Shown: piece by piece, positions 33,684 to 42,096 of the stretch
Position numbering within the stretch: the first letter of the stretch is position 1
Layout of the letters: each line of letters opens with the position of its first letter
Source of the DNA: Actinomyces minihominis
Lineage (GTDB): Bacteria > Actinomycetota > Actinomycetes > Actinomycetales > Actinomycetaceae
Assembly: GCF_900187855.1 (NCBI RefSeq)
Contig: NZ_FYEG01000002.1
Span: 1 to 64,000 of the forward strand
Direction of reading: 5' to 3'
Length of the DNA: 64,000 bases
Notes under the pieces: generated by a model
Database searches by the model: none
What the model saw: the letters and a program-made list of their open reading frames with translations, nothing else
Told to the model about the DNA's origin: nothing
Program-made: the position numbers and the translations under genes

Positions 33684-34904
33684 GTGAGCGTAAAGCGTGT
33701 AGCGATTCTGACAGCCGGAGGTTTCGCACCATGCCTGTCGACCGCAGTTGGCGATTTGATTGAGCGTTACAACGAAATTGATCCCAGCATCGAACTGATC
33801 GCGTACCAGCACGGTTACCACGGCCTTTTGACCGGTACCTATGTTGTCGTTGACGAGGACGCACGAAAGAACGCTGCGGTACTCAAGCGTTTCGGTGGCT
33901 CACCCATCGGTAACTCAAGGGTAAAGCTTACGAACGCCAAGGACCTGGTCAAGCGTGGTCTGGTTACAGAGGGGCAGAACCCTCTCGAGGTCGCAGCCGA
34001 CCAGCTCAAGACCGACCATGTGGACGTTCTTCACACCATCGGTGGTGATGACACCAACACCACGGCAGCCGACCTTGCGGCTTACCTTCACGAAAACGGC
34101 TATGAGCTGACTGTCGTAGGCCTTCCGAAGACCATCGACAACGACGTGGTCCCCATCCGCCAGTCTCTCGGAGCTGATACGGCGGCCGAAGAAACATCGA
34201 AGTTCGCGCAGAACATTATCGGTGAGAACCGAGTTGGACCTCGCACTCTGATTGTCCACGAGATCATGGGACGGAACTGTGGGTGGCTCGCTGCTGCCGC
34301 CACCCGAAAGTACCGGGAGTGGCTCGACCAGCAGGCCTGGGTCCCCTCAATTGGACTGTCGCGTGAACGCTGGGATGTTGACGCCCTCTACCTGCCCGAA
34401 ATGCACTTCAATCTTGACGAGGAAGCGGTTCGCCTGAAGTCAGTGATGGATGAACGCGGCAACGTTAATATCTTCATTTCCGAGGGTGCCGGTGTACCGG
34501 AGATTCTTGCTGAAATGGAGGCCAACGGTGAAGAGATTCGCCGGGATGCATTTGGGCATGTCCGCCTTGATGAGATCAACCCGGGCAAGTGGTTCAGCGA
34601 GCAGTTCGCAGCTCGCCTCGGAGCCGAGAAGGTCATGGTTCAAAAGTCCGGCTACTTCTCACGTTCTGCCGCATCGAACGAGTACGACCTCCAACTTATC
34701 GGTGAAATGGCAGATCTGGCTGTTAAGTCTGCCCTGGAAGGTGTTTCCGGGGTCGTCGGCCATGATGAAGAAGACGGTGACAAGTTGAAGACAATCGAGT
34801 TTTCTCGCATCGCCGGCCACAAGGCATTCGATGTCACCTCTCCCTGGTTCGTAGAGATGATGGAAAACATGGGGCAGCCACTGGAAGCTGCTCCGGCAGA
34901 GTAG
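33684..34904 (+). CDS. 6-Phosphofructokinase, probably pyrophosphate-dependent
   Basis: The enzyme phosphorylates fructose 6-phosphate. Two places separate PPi from ATP users. GGDD at 120-123 has Asp where ATP enzymes have Gly, and PKTIDND at 148-154 has Lys where ATP enzymes have Gly. Both are the pyrophosphate form, so the reaction is likely reversible and spends PPi instead of ATP. The 406-residue product also shows MGRNCGWLAAAAT and EGAGVP. The GTG start at 33684 follows AGAGGT. It precedes the DAHP synthase gene by seven bases, so the two are likely cotranscribed. Confidence 0.88.
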   Translation: MSVKRVAILTAGGFAPCLSTAVGDLIERYNEIDPSIELIAYQHGYHGLLTGTYVVVDEDARKNAAVLKRFGGSPIGNSRVKLTNAKDLVKRGLVTEGQNPLEVAADQLKTDHVDVLHTIGGDDTNTTAADLAAYLHENGYELTVVGLPKTIDNDVVPIRQSLGADTAAEETSKFAQNIIGENRVGPRTLIVHEIMGRNCGWLAAAATRKYREWLDQQAWVPSIGLSRERWDVDALYLPEMHFNLDEEAVRLKSVMDERGNVNIFISEGAGVPEILAEMEANGEEIRRDAFGHVRLDEINPGKWFSEQFAARLGAEKVMVQKSGYFSRSAASNEYDLQLIGEMADLAVKSALEGVSGVVGHDEEDGDKLKTIEFSRIAGHKAFDVTSPWFVEMMENMGQPLEAAPAE

Positions 34905-34911
34905 GGCGAAC

Positions 34912-36336
34912 TTGACTAGACCCTGGGAGACGTGGCGCGCCGCAGTGGCGCGCCACCAGCCCGACTATCAGGACTCTGTTGAACTCAACGAGGTCGTCAG
35001 TACTCTTCAGCATCGCCCCCCGCTGGTCTTTGCCGGTGAGGTAGACCATCTACGCAAGGAACTGGGTCGAGCAGGACGTCACGAGTCGTTCGTCCTCATC
35101 GGGGGTGACTGCGCAGAAACATTCGCTGAGTCCACTGCGAACCAGTTGCGACTCAAGATTCAGACGCTTCTGCAGATGGCTGTGGTGCTCACCTATGGCA
35201 GTTCGATGCCCGTGGTGAAAATCGGTAGAATCGCTGGCCAGTACGCGAAGCCACGCTCATCCCCGTTTGAATCGAGGGGTGAGGAGGTTCTGCCTTCCTA
35301 TCTTGGAGATGCTGTCAACTCTTTCGAGTTCACTGCCGAGTCACGCCTGCATGATCCGAAACGTCTCCTCGATACCTATAATGCATCCGCTGCATCATTG
35401 AACCTGATCCGTGCATTCGCCAAGGGTGGTTACGCTGATCTGCGACGTGTTCACGAGTGGAACCGTGGTTTTGCTGCCAACCCTGTCTTTGCGCGCTATG
35501 AGCAACTGGCCCAGGAGATTCATCGTGCCGTCCGCTTCATGGAGGCAGCCGGTGCCGACTTTGATTCCCTCAGGCAGGTGGATTTCTACTCATCACACGA
35601 GGCCCTGCTACTCGAGTATGAGTCAGCGCTAACCCGTATCGATTCACGTACGGGGCTGCCCTATGACACTTCGGGGCACTTCCTGTGGATTGGGGAGCGT
35701 ACGCGTGACGCCGATGGCGCCCATGTTGAGCTTCTAAGCCAGGTACGAAACCCCATCGGGGTAAAACTGGGTCCGACCTCGACGGCAGAGGATATCAAGA
35801 GGCTGACCGATCGGCTTAATCCCCAGGGTGAAGAGGGGCGGTTGACCTTCATGGCCAGGATGGGTGCCGAAGAGATTGGCTCTGCCCTCCCTCCGCTTCT
35901 CGAAGCCACAAAGAGCGATGGACGACCTGTCACATGGATTTCAGATCCCATGCATGGCAACACTATCTCGACTGCGAATGGGTTCAAGACCCGGGACTTC
36001 GACACCATTATGAGTGAGGTGAGGTCATTCTTCGACATTCATGATGCCGTAGGGACGGTTCCCGCTGGGCTGCATGTGGAACTGACCGGCGCGGATGTCA
36101 CCGAGGTCATCGGTGGCTCCGAAGGGCTAGATGATCTGGCACTTGAACAGCGCTATGAGTCCCTGGTTGACCCCCGACTTAATCACCAGCAGTCGCTAGA
36201 GATAGCGTTCCAGGTGGCAGAAATGGCCGCCAGGGCAAATGAGGGGCAGACTTCGCAGGCTTCTAGCCCAGATGCCTTTGCTGTCGATGACTGGCATCTT
36301 TTTGACACGTCCTCGCAGGCTGGACGCCTACTCTAA
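34912..36336 (+). CDS. aroG: Class II 3-deoxy-7-phosphoheptulonate synthase
   Basis: DAHP synthase condenses phosphoenolpyruvate and erythrose 4-phosphate, the first shikimate step. The 474-residue product is the plant-like class II type: VFAGEVDHLRKEL, GGDCAETF with the metal cysteine, KIGRIAGQYAKPRS, then WIGERTRD and WISDPMHGNT. Start is TTG at 34912 just after the phosphofructokinase gene, with a weak ribosome site. In Mycobacterium tuberculosis aroG lies beside pknL too. The TAA stop is read from CTAA (36333-36336), which also supplies the kinase stop on the other strand. Confidence 0.94.
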   Translation: MTRPWETWRAAVARHQPDYQDSVELNEVVSTLQHRPPLVFAGEVDHLRKELGRAGRHESFVLIGGDCAETFAESTANQLRLKIQTLLQMAVVLTYGSSMPVVKIGRIAGQYAKPRSSPFESRGEEVLPSYLGDAVNSFEFTAESRLHDPKRLLDTYNASAASLNLIRAFAKGGYADLRRVHEWNRGFAANPVFARYEQLAQEIHRAVRFMEAAGADFDSLRQVDFYSSHEALLLEYESALTRIDSRTGLPYDTSGHFLWIGERTRDADGAHVELLSQVRNPIGVKLGPTSTAEDIKRLTDRLNPQGEEGRLTFMARMGAEEIGSALPPLLEATKSDGRPVTWISDPMHGNTISTANGFKTRDFDTIMSEVRSFFDIHDAVGTVPAGLHVELTGADVTEVIGGSEGLDDLALEQRYESLVDPRLNHQQSLEIAFQVAEMAARANEGQTSQASSPDAFAVDDWHLFDTSSQAGRLL

Positions 36337-38273
36337 ACGACGGTAATCGTTACGGTTGAACCGCGTCGCTGAAGCTCCCCTCCACCAGGGCTCTGAGAGC
36401 CCACAATGCTGAAGAAGCCGGCGATGCGGTTCACCTCTACCTTGAAGCCAGCCCCCTCGAGGATCTGCCGTGCTTCGTCCTCACTGCGGCCGTACACGTC
36501 CGGAACACTAACGTACTCAGGCCCCTTTGAGATGACTATTCGAACGCTGTCCCCACGGAAGAGGGTTTCTCCACCAGCCGGGCTCTGGGTGACGACATTC
36601 CCCTCTGCTATGTCGTAGTTGTACTCTTCGGCGACCTCGACCTGGAGGTTGGCAGACTCAATGGCGGCTTCAGCCTCTTCCCTGGGAGTATCGACCACCT
36701 GGGGAACCGACATAGGTTGACGGCCCTGGGAAACGATGATGTCGACCGAAGTGTCGTGACGGACGCTTCGTCCGGCTTCGGGGACAGTGCCGATTACAGT
36801 CCCGGCGGGAACATCCTCGGACCATTCTTCAATAGTTCGACCAGTCCCTAACCCCTCTTCGCTGAGGGCGCTCTCGGCTTTCCCCGGCTTGAGACCCGAC
36901 ACATCGGGAACATCGAGCATGAGAACGCCCTTGGAGACAGTGATCTGCACATCTTCGCTCTTGTGGACGGATTGGCCTGCGGTCGGGTCCGTCTCGATTA
37001 CGTACCCTTCGGCCACGGAGTCCGAGTTATCGTAAATTATTATCGAAGCCATGTTGGCATCAGACAGTATCGCCTCGGCATCGACTACGGTCATGCCTGC
37101 CACATCGGGAACCTGAAGGTAGGCTCCGGGCCCATACTGCTGCCACCACCACCAGGTACCTAGACCGAGTGCAGCAATCAGCAAGATAATCGTGGTGATG
37201 ATGAGCCAGCCGCGGGACCTAGCCGTCATATGGGGTGAATCAGGGGCAGCTATCGCACCCGAAGTGTGCACCACGAGTTCCTGCACGGGAAGTACCGAGG
37301 TTCTGCCCTGCCTGCTGATCGGCACCGTGATTTCAACCTCGCTGCCAGAATCTTCAGAACCTGCTGTCTGCGGCAGTTCGCGGCGAAGAATCTGGCCGGG
37401 AACGGCCTCGCGGGTGTGACGTAGCATCATGATTGCGTCACCTGAACTCGCAGGGCGTTCGACCGGGTTGCGAGAGCAGAATGCGGACACCAGTTCGTCA
37501 ACTTCGACGGGTAGCCACTCTGTTTTATGTGAGGGGAGGGGTATATCTTCAGATACTCGCGACAGGGCAACCTGGACGGGATTATCGTTCTCACCGGGAA
37601 GGTCGGCGGTGAGCATCTCATAGAGCATGACGCCGAGGGCAAAAATGTCAGTCCTCGAGTCCGACCCCCCGTTGAGTGCCACCTCTGGAGCCAGGTAGGC
37701 GACAGTACCCATGATGGAGCCGGTGGTGGAGAGGCTAACTTCGGATGCAGCCCGCGCAAGTCCGAAGTCGACGATACGGACCGTCCCATCTGTATCAATG
37801 AGGACGTTCTCAGGCTTGAGGTCACGGTGGATTACACCGGCTCGGTGAGCCGCAGAAAGACCTTCGAGGATCTGCTCGGATATATCGAGGGCATCCTCGA
37901 GTGTGAGTGGACCGGTCTGCCTAATGAAGGAGCGCAGGTCACCGCCCTCAATTAGCTCCATGACCAGATAGCCCTGGCCCTCGACGACCCCTTGATCGTA
38001 GATCGGAACAATGCGGGGATGGGATATCTTGGCTGCCGACCTAGCTTCTCGGCGAAAGCGGGCCGTAAACTGCTCAGACTCTGCAAGGTGGGGGTGCATG
38101 ACCTTGAGGGCGACGAGGCGGTCGAGCCTTTCATCACGCGCGACGTAGACCGTTGCCATGCCGCCGCGGGCCATGCGTGAGATCACACGATAGCGCTCGT
38201 CGATCATCATGTTGATAAGCGGATCGGTGAGCGAGGAGGCGCCCTGGTGGCCAGTGGCTTGCTGATTAGTCAT
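36333..38273 (-). CDS. Serine/threonine kinase with four PASTA domains (PknL/PknB type)
   Basis: The 646-residue receptor kinase has an N-terminal catalytic domain: glycine loop ARGGMATVY, Lys57 in ALKVMH, HRDLKPEN (149-156) and DFG (169-171). A juxtamembrane linker, one membrane helix (about 356-375) and four outward-facing PASTA repeats (about 385-448, 453-517, 521-584 and 587-646) follow. PASTA domains bind peptidoglycan fragments or lipid II, so the kinase probably couples wall state to phosphorylation. AAAGGA precedes the ATG. The neighbours DAHP synthase, an Rv2175c-like DNA-binding protein and a polyprenyl synthase match the pknL locus of M. tuberculosis, so it is likely the PknL counterpart. 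It is divergent from the Rv2175c-like gene. Confidence 0.92.
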   Translation of the reverse strand: MTNQQATGHQGASSLTDPLINMMIDERYRVISRMARGGMATVYVARDERLDRLVALKVMHPHLAESEQFTARFRREARSAAKISHPRIVPIYDQGVVEGQGYLVMELIEGGDLRSFIRQTGPLTLEDALDISEQILEGLSAAHRAGVIHRDLKPENVLIDTDGTVRIVDFGLARAASEVSLSTTGSIMGTVAYLAPEVALNGGSDSRTDIFALGVMLYEMLTADLPGENDNPVQVALSRVSEDIPLPSHKTEWLPVEVDELVSAFCSRNPVERPASSGDAIMMLRHTREAVPGQILRRELPQTAGSEDSGSEVEITVPISRQGRTSVLPVQELVVHTSGAIAAPDSPHMTARSRGWLIITTIILLIAALGLGTWWWWQQYGPGAYLQVPDVAGMTVVDAEAILSDANMASIIIYDNSDSVAEGYVIETDPTAGQSVHKSEDVQITVSKGVLMLDVPDVSGLKPGKAESALSEEGLGTGRTIEEWSEDVPAGTVIGTVPEAGRSVRHDTSVDIIVSQGRQPMSVPQVVDTPREEAEAAIESANLQVEVAEEYNYDIAEGNVVTQSPAGGETLFRGDSVRIVISKGPEYVSVPDVYGRSEDEARQILEGAGFKVEVNRIAGFFSIVGSQSPGGGELQRRGSTVTITVV

Positions 38274-38341
38274 TCACGATCCTTTTCACAGTTGGGATTC
38301 TACGTGAACGGGCGATGTATCCGTATCTGGCACACGGGTAC

Positions 38342-38347
38342 TACTCT
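38342..38347 (+). promoter_or_regulatory. Candidate -10 element for the leaderless Rv2175c-like gene
   Basis: TACTCT lies six bases before the ATG at 38354 and no ribosome site is visible. This supports 38354 over an upstream ATG at 38315. Confidence 0.4.
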
Positions 38348-38353
38348 GGTCCC

Positions 38354-38785
38354 ATGGCTGAAACTCCTGAAGAAATGCTCAAGCGAATCCCGCACATCTC
38401 GGTAACCGAAGCTGCTGATCGAATCGGGGTTGAGAAAAGTCGGATAAAGCAACTCGTCAATGAACGGCACATACTCGCACTGAAAAGTCGCGGAGAGCGA
38501 CGCGTCCTCGAGGAGACACTGCAGGCATTGCCACCAGAGGATCAGTATGTTGCGGAACTACGTCAGCAAGGCAGCAGCGAGCCGCGTTTAGTTCGTGTCA
38601 CCGATGAACCGCTGGCAACCCTGAGGGGGACCGTTCTACTTCTTGAGGACGGTGGGTACACAAATGAGGAACTTGTGGATTGGCTATGGCGTGACAATCC
38701 GTGGTTGCAAGCCCGTCCGATTGACAAACTACGCGAGGGATCACACAAGCAGGTTAACCGCGTAGCGGCAACCGAGTCCTGGTAG
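38354..38785 (+). CDS. Rv2175c-family DNA-binding protein
   Basis: The 143-residue product has a winged-helix-like N-terminal part (HISVTEAADRIGVEKSRIKQLVNERHILAL) and the conserved tail LRGTVLLLEDGGYTNEELVDWLW. In M. tuberculosis, Rv2175c binds DNA and is phosphorylated by the adjacent kinase PknL on an N-terminal threonine, which reduces DNA binding. Here a threonine sits at residue 4 (MAETPEE) and the PASTA kinase gene is divergent and adjacent, so the same control is plausible. The start at 38354 is favoured by a TACTCT hexamer six bases upstream; an earlier ATG at 38315 would add 13 residues. Confidence 0.85.
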   Translation: MAETPEEMLKRIPHISVTEAADRIGVEKSRIKQLVNERHILALKSRGERRVLEETLQALPPEDQYVAELRQQGSSEPRLVRVTDEPLATLRGTVLLLEDGGYTNEELVDWLWRDNPWLQARPIDKLREGSHKQVNRVAATESW

Positions 38786-38801
38786 ACAGGCCCGTCACCG
38801 G

Positions 38802-39956
38802 CTACGAAGAACGGTTTGTCACCGTCCGAATCAGATACCGAACCAGGTCCTTGGCGGAGTCGGGAAGTGCCGCTGCTTCCAGGACCCCCAGGGCTTGAGT
38901 TGTCAGCTCACTGATCAGTTGCTCATGCGCTTCATTCCCGAAGTTTCTCAGGGCCCCACGGACCTCCTCGACTTCATCTGGAGAGAGCTCGCTTTGCCCG
39001 TAAAGCTCGATGAGACGCTGCGCCACGCTCAGTGGGGCATTCTGCAGTGTGAGGGCTAGGAGTACAGTGCGTTTCCCCTCAACAATGTCTGTCGCGGTGG
39101 GCTTTCCGATCTCAGCCTCCTCAGAGAAGGCCCCCAGGGCATCATCACGCAGCTGGAATGCCACCCCGGCTGGCTCAAGCGTCCTCGCTAGGATCTCGAG
39201 AACATCCTCACCGGCACCGACGGCCACCGCTCCGAGGACAGCGGGGTGCATGATTGAGTAGCGAGCGGACTTCTGCCGCACGACCTCCATTAGTGTCGCC
39301 GTATCGAGGATTTGCAAGCCGTCCTCATTCGCAGATAGCGGAAGGTAGGAGATGCCTGTATCGGCCCACTGGCCCAGAGCCACCTCACCGGTCATGAGGG
39401 AGAATCTGCGTGAAAGCTCAAGTCCCTGATTTGTCGTGCTGTATGGCAGTGCACCCGCCAGGGCATTAAATGCCGCTGATAGAAGTAGATCACCTGTCAG
39501 CACTGCACCGTCTCGACCGAAGTTCGTTGCGCTTCCCCATAGGTTCTCGCGAGAGTGAAGCTCTGCAAAGTAGACGTGAGGCGTCTTTTGACCGCGCCGC
39601 GTATCGGCACCATCGAGCAGATCGTCGTGAACAAGTGCTGATGCCTGGTAGAGCTCAAGTGCGGTTGTCAGAGCTTGGACCCGAGGATCGGAACCGACCG
39701 ATTCGAGAAGGTGGACCGAGTCGGCATATTCCAGGTGGGAGACCGATGTTGCAGCCGCTGCGCCTATGAGGGCGCATACTGCCCGGAAACGCTTTCCTCC
39801 GCTCACGGCTGAGATTGCGGGTTCGTATGCGGAGCCTGCGGCAGAGATGACAACGTCGCGGAAGAAGGCCTCCGCGCTCTCTTCGACGCGTTCGTCGATG
39901 TCCGAACGTAGTTGCTCAAGGACCGCGCTGATGGGGGAATCGGTGGTGACAGACAT
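38802..39956 (-). CDS. Polyprenyl (geranylgeranyl-type) diphosphate synthase
   Basis: The enzyme extends isoprenoid diphosphates with IPP. The 384-residue product has the first aspartate-rich motif as LVHDDLLDGADTRRG, the preceding GGKRFRAV for IPP binding, the middle TGEVALGQW and KSARYS, and the second motif as FQLRDDALGAF, somewhat relaxed from DDxxD. Chain length cannot be read from sequence. The ATG at 39956 is chosen; a GTG at 39965 is as likely, and neither has a good ribosome site. It is convergent with the Rv2175c-like gene, 16 bases apart. Confidence 0.88.
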   Translation of the reverse strand: MSVTTDSPISAVLEQLRSDIDERVEESAEAFFRDVVISAAGSAYEPAISAVSGGKRFRAVCALIGAAAATSVSHLEYADSVHLLESVGSDPRVQALTTALELYQASALVHDDLLDGADTRRGQKTPHVYFAELHSRENLWGSATNFGRDGAVLTGDLLLSAAFNALAGALPYSTTNQGLELSRRFSLMTGEVALGQWADTGISYLPLSANEDGLQILDTATLMEVVRQKSARYSIMHPAVLGAVAVGAGEDVLEILARTLEPAGVAFQLRDDALGAFSEEAEIGKPTATDIVEGKRTVLLALTLQNAPLSVAQRLIELYGQSELSPDEVEEVRGALRNFGNEAHEQLISELTTQALGVLEAAALPDSAKDLVRYLIRTVTNRSS

Positions 39957-40030
39957 GAATGACACTCTATTAGGGCTGTCAAAACTATGCTGTCTGCAAA
40001 CCCCAGTGCGCCTTTAGCTCGGTTTGGCAG

Positions 40031-40036
40031 TATAAT
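40031..40036 (+). promoter_or_regulatory. Candidate -10 box of the primary sigma factor gene
   Basis: A consensus TATAAT lies 65 bases before the sigma factor GTG, in the gap shared with the divergent polyprenyl synthase. No convincing -35 box accompanies it. Confidence 0.35.
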
Positions 40037-40101
40037 TGTAGGAGTCTTCGGCCTCCAGTTGAGGGGCGATCCCATCCGTACACTCTCAGAAAGGCTCCTG
40101 C

Positions 40102-41628
40102 GTGTCTAATACGACCGAAGTAAAGCCAGCAGACACCAAGAAGCCCGCGACCCGTAAGACAGCGGCAGCGGCTAAGGCGACGACCTCAAGCAAGACCACG
40201 GTCAAGGCTGCGGGGGAGGAAACTCCTGCCAAGGCTTCAGCGAAGACTACCACTGCCGCAAAGGCCAAGTCTGCAGCCGAGAAGGCACCCATCAAGGCTG
40301 CCACGAAGGCTCCCGCGAAGAAGGCTCCTGCAAAGCGGACACCCGCCAAGACTGCCGAGGTAGGCGAGGCCGAGAAGGCTCCCGCCAAGAAGGCACCCGC
40401 CAAGGCTGCCACCACGAAGGCACCCGCTAAGAAAGCACCCGCCAAGAAGGCGCCTGCAAAGCGGACACCCGCCAAGGCTGTAAAGGAAGCGATTGAACCC
40501 GAAGAGGCTCTTGAGGATGTAGAGCTGGAAGAAGACGAAGAGATCGAAGTTGACGTCGATGACGTTGAGGACGATGAGGGCGAAGAGTCTGACAAGGATA
40601 AAGAGGAGCCTGAGGAAGAGGCCCGGGCTGAGAAGCCCAAGGCACCCGTTCGTGGCTTCCTCGTCTCCGACTCAGATGATGCCGATGAGCCGGTTCAACA
40701 GGTCACCGTCGCAGGTGCGACCGCGGATCCTGTCAAGGACTACCTGAAGCAGATTGGTAAGGTCTCCCTCTTGAATGCAGAGCAGGAAGTTGACCTAGCA
40801 CGCCGTATCGAAGCCGGTCTTTACGCTGACTACAAGCTGAAGGAAGACGGAGCCCTGATGAGCTCACGTGAAAGGCGCGAACTCACGCAGCTTTCAGCGG
40901 ACGGTCAGAATGCAAAGAACCACCTCCTCGAAGCGAACCTGCGCCTGGTCGTGTCGCTTGCCAAGCGTTACACGGGGCGGGGAATGCAGTTCCTTGATTT
41001 GATTCAAGAAGGGAATCTGGGTCTGATTCGTGCGGTTGAGAAGTTCGACTACATGAAGGGGTACAAGTTCTCGACCTATGCCACCTGGTGGATCCGTCAG
41101 GCTATTACACGGGCGATGGCTGACCAGGCACGAACCATCCGTATCCCAGTCCATATGGTAGAGGTCATCAACAAGCTCGCGAGAGTCCAGCGTCAGATGA
41201 TGCAGGACCTCGGTCGTGAACCCACACCCGAGGAGCTTGCTCTTGAACTAGACATGACGCCTGAGAAGGTAGTTGAGGTTCAGAAGTACGGACGTGAGCC
41301 AATTTCCCTTCACACCCCGCTGGGTGAGGACGGCGACTCTGAGTTCGGCGACCTGATTGAGGACTCCGAGGCCGTTATACCTGCCGATGCTGTTTCCTTC
41401 ACGCTGCTCCAGGAGCAGTTGCACCAGGTTTTGGACACACTGTCAGAACGCGAGGCGGGGGTTGTGTCTATGCGGTTTGGGCTTGGCGATGGACAGCCTA
41501 AGACCCTGGATGAGATTGGAAAGGTTTACGGGGTTACCCGTGAGCGAATTCGCCAGATTGAGTCAAAGACGATGAGCAAGCTTCGTCACCCGTCGCGCTC
41601 GCAGGTGCTGCGCGACTACCTCGACTAG
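40102..41628 (+). CDS. sigA: RNA polymerase primary sigma factor (RpoD/SigA/HrdB)
   Basis: The 508-residue product is a group 1 sigma-70. Residues 1-127 are Lys/Ala/Pro-rich with repeated KAPAK units, and 131-176 are strongly acidic. From about 205 come regions 1.2 ([16 protein letters not shown]), 2 ([34 protein letters not shown]), 3, and 4.2 ([19 protein letters not shown]). It directs most transcription. The start is a GTG at 40102 with AAAGG nearby. A 19-pair hairpin follows. Nearby DUF7455 and topoisomerase IV genes match the HrdB locus of Streptomyces. Confidence 0.95.
   Translation: MSNTTEVKPADTKKPATRKTAAAAKATTSSKTTVKAAGEETPAKASAKTTTAAKAKSAAEKAPIKAATKAPAKKAPAKRTPAKTAEVGEAEKAPAKKAPAKAATTKAPAKKAPAKKAPAKRTPAKAVKEAIEPEEALEDVELEEDEEIEVDVDDVEDDEGEESDKDKEEPEEEARAEKPKAPVRGFLVSDSDDADEPVQQVTVAGATADPVKDYLKQIGKVSLLNAEQEVDLARRIEAGLYADYKLKEDGALMSSRERRELTQLSADGQNAKNHLLEANLRLVVSLAKRYTGRGMQFLDLIQEGNLGLIRAVEKFDYMKGYKFSTYATWWIRQAITRAMADQARTIRIPVHMVEVINKLARVQRQMMQDLGREPTPEELALELDMTPEKVVEVQKYGREPISLHTPLGEDGDSEFGDLIEDSEAVIPADAVSFTLLQEQLHQVLDTLSEREAGVVSMRFGLGDGQPKTLDEIGKVYGVTRERIRQIESKTMSKLRHPSRSQVLRDYLD
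40306..40476 (+). repeat. KAPAK-coding tandem repeats inside the sigma factor gene
   Basis: This stretch codes for residues 69-125 of the sigma factor, built of KAPAK and RTPAK units. A 24-base sequence is identical at 40327-40350 and 40453-40476, exactly 126 bases apart, which points to in-frame duplication. The protein stays in frame throughout. Confidence 0.7.
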
Positions 41629-41642
41629 AGGGAACTTCAAGT

Positions 41643-41683
41643 GCAGTAGGGGCCGGTTCGAAACTCGAACCGGCCCCTACTGC
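41643..41683. terminator. Strong hairpin after the sigma factor gene
   Basis: A perfect 19-pair stem (41643-41661 with 41665-41683) has a three-base loop. It begins 14 bases past the sigma factor stop and lies between convergent genes, so it probably terminates both. No T run is present on either side. Confidence 0.75.
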
Positions 41684-41710
41684 AATCGCGGATCGTCCGC
41701 CCCAAAGGAT

Positions 41711-41941
41711 CTAAGAGTCCATCTGATCGCGGTCATCCTGAAGGAACAGTGCCACGCCCTCGAGTGCATCGAGGTGCTGGTTGGCGTGGTGGGCGCAGAA
41801 CAGAAGTTCCGATGCTGGGAGGACAGCCCTAACCCACGCGCGGGCCCCACAGGAATCACAGCGGTCGGTTGCATCGAGCTCTCGCTTGGAGAGGTTTGGC
41901 AACAGATCCGGGATAATCGGGTTGATAGTCGTAGCGTTCAT
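41711..41941 (-). CDS. DUF7455 family small protein
   Basis: The 76-residue product has a treble-clef-like set of ligands: CDSCGARAWVRAV followed by FCAHHANQH, fitting a zinc-binding fold. Such proteins lie beside the primary sigma factor gene throughout actinobacteria. Function is unknown. The start is ATG 41941 (MNATT); a GTG two codons upstream is possible. The ribosome site is weak. Confidence 0.8.
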   Translation of the reverse strand: MNATTINPIIPDLLPNLSKRELDATDRCDSCGARAWVRAVLPASELLFCAHHANQHLDALEGVALFLQDDRDQMDS

Positions 41942-42084
41942 ATCCACATAGAACCATGATGCGCCGCCTTTTTGAACTGCCGTCCCAACTCTTTCGCCAA
42001 TGGCACAACGGTGTCAGCCAGTGATTTCATTCCAACGGGACACTTCGCACAGCCCCGCGTTCCGGTGTTGTCGGAGGGACGTCC

Positions 42085-42090
42085 TATCAT
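42085..42090 (+). promoter_or_regulatory. Candidate -10 element for leaderless parE
   Basis: TATCAT lies six bases before the GTG at 42097. A GGAGG at about 42073 is too far from the start to serve as a ribosome site. Confidence 0.45.
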
Positions 42091-42096
42091 CATCTA

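Noticed and set aside
40306-40476. Regular direct repeats resembling a CRISPR array
   Set aside because: The repeats code in frame for KAPAK units of the sigma factor, with no distinct spacers and no cas genes nearby.
41643-41683. GGTTCGA-type sequence resembling a tRNA T-arm
   Set aside because: It is one long perfect hairpin between convergent genes. No acceptor, D or anticodon arms can be drawn around it.
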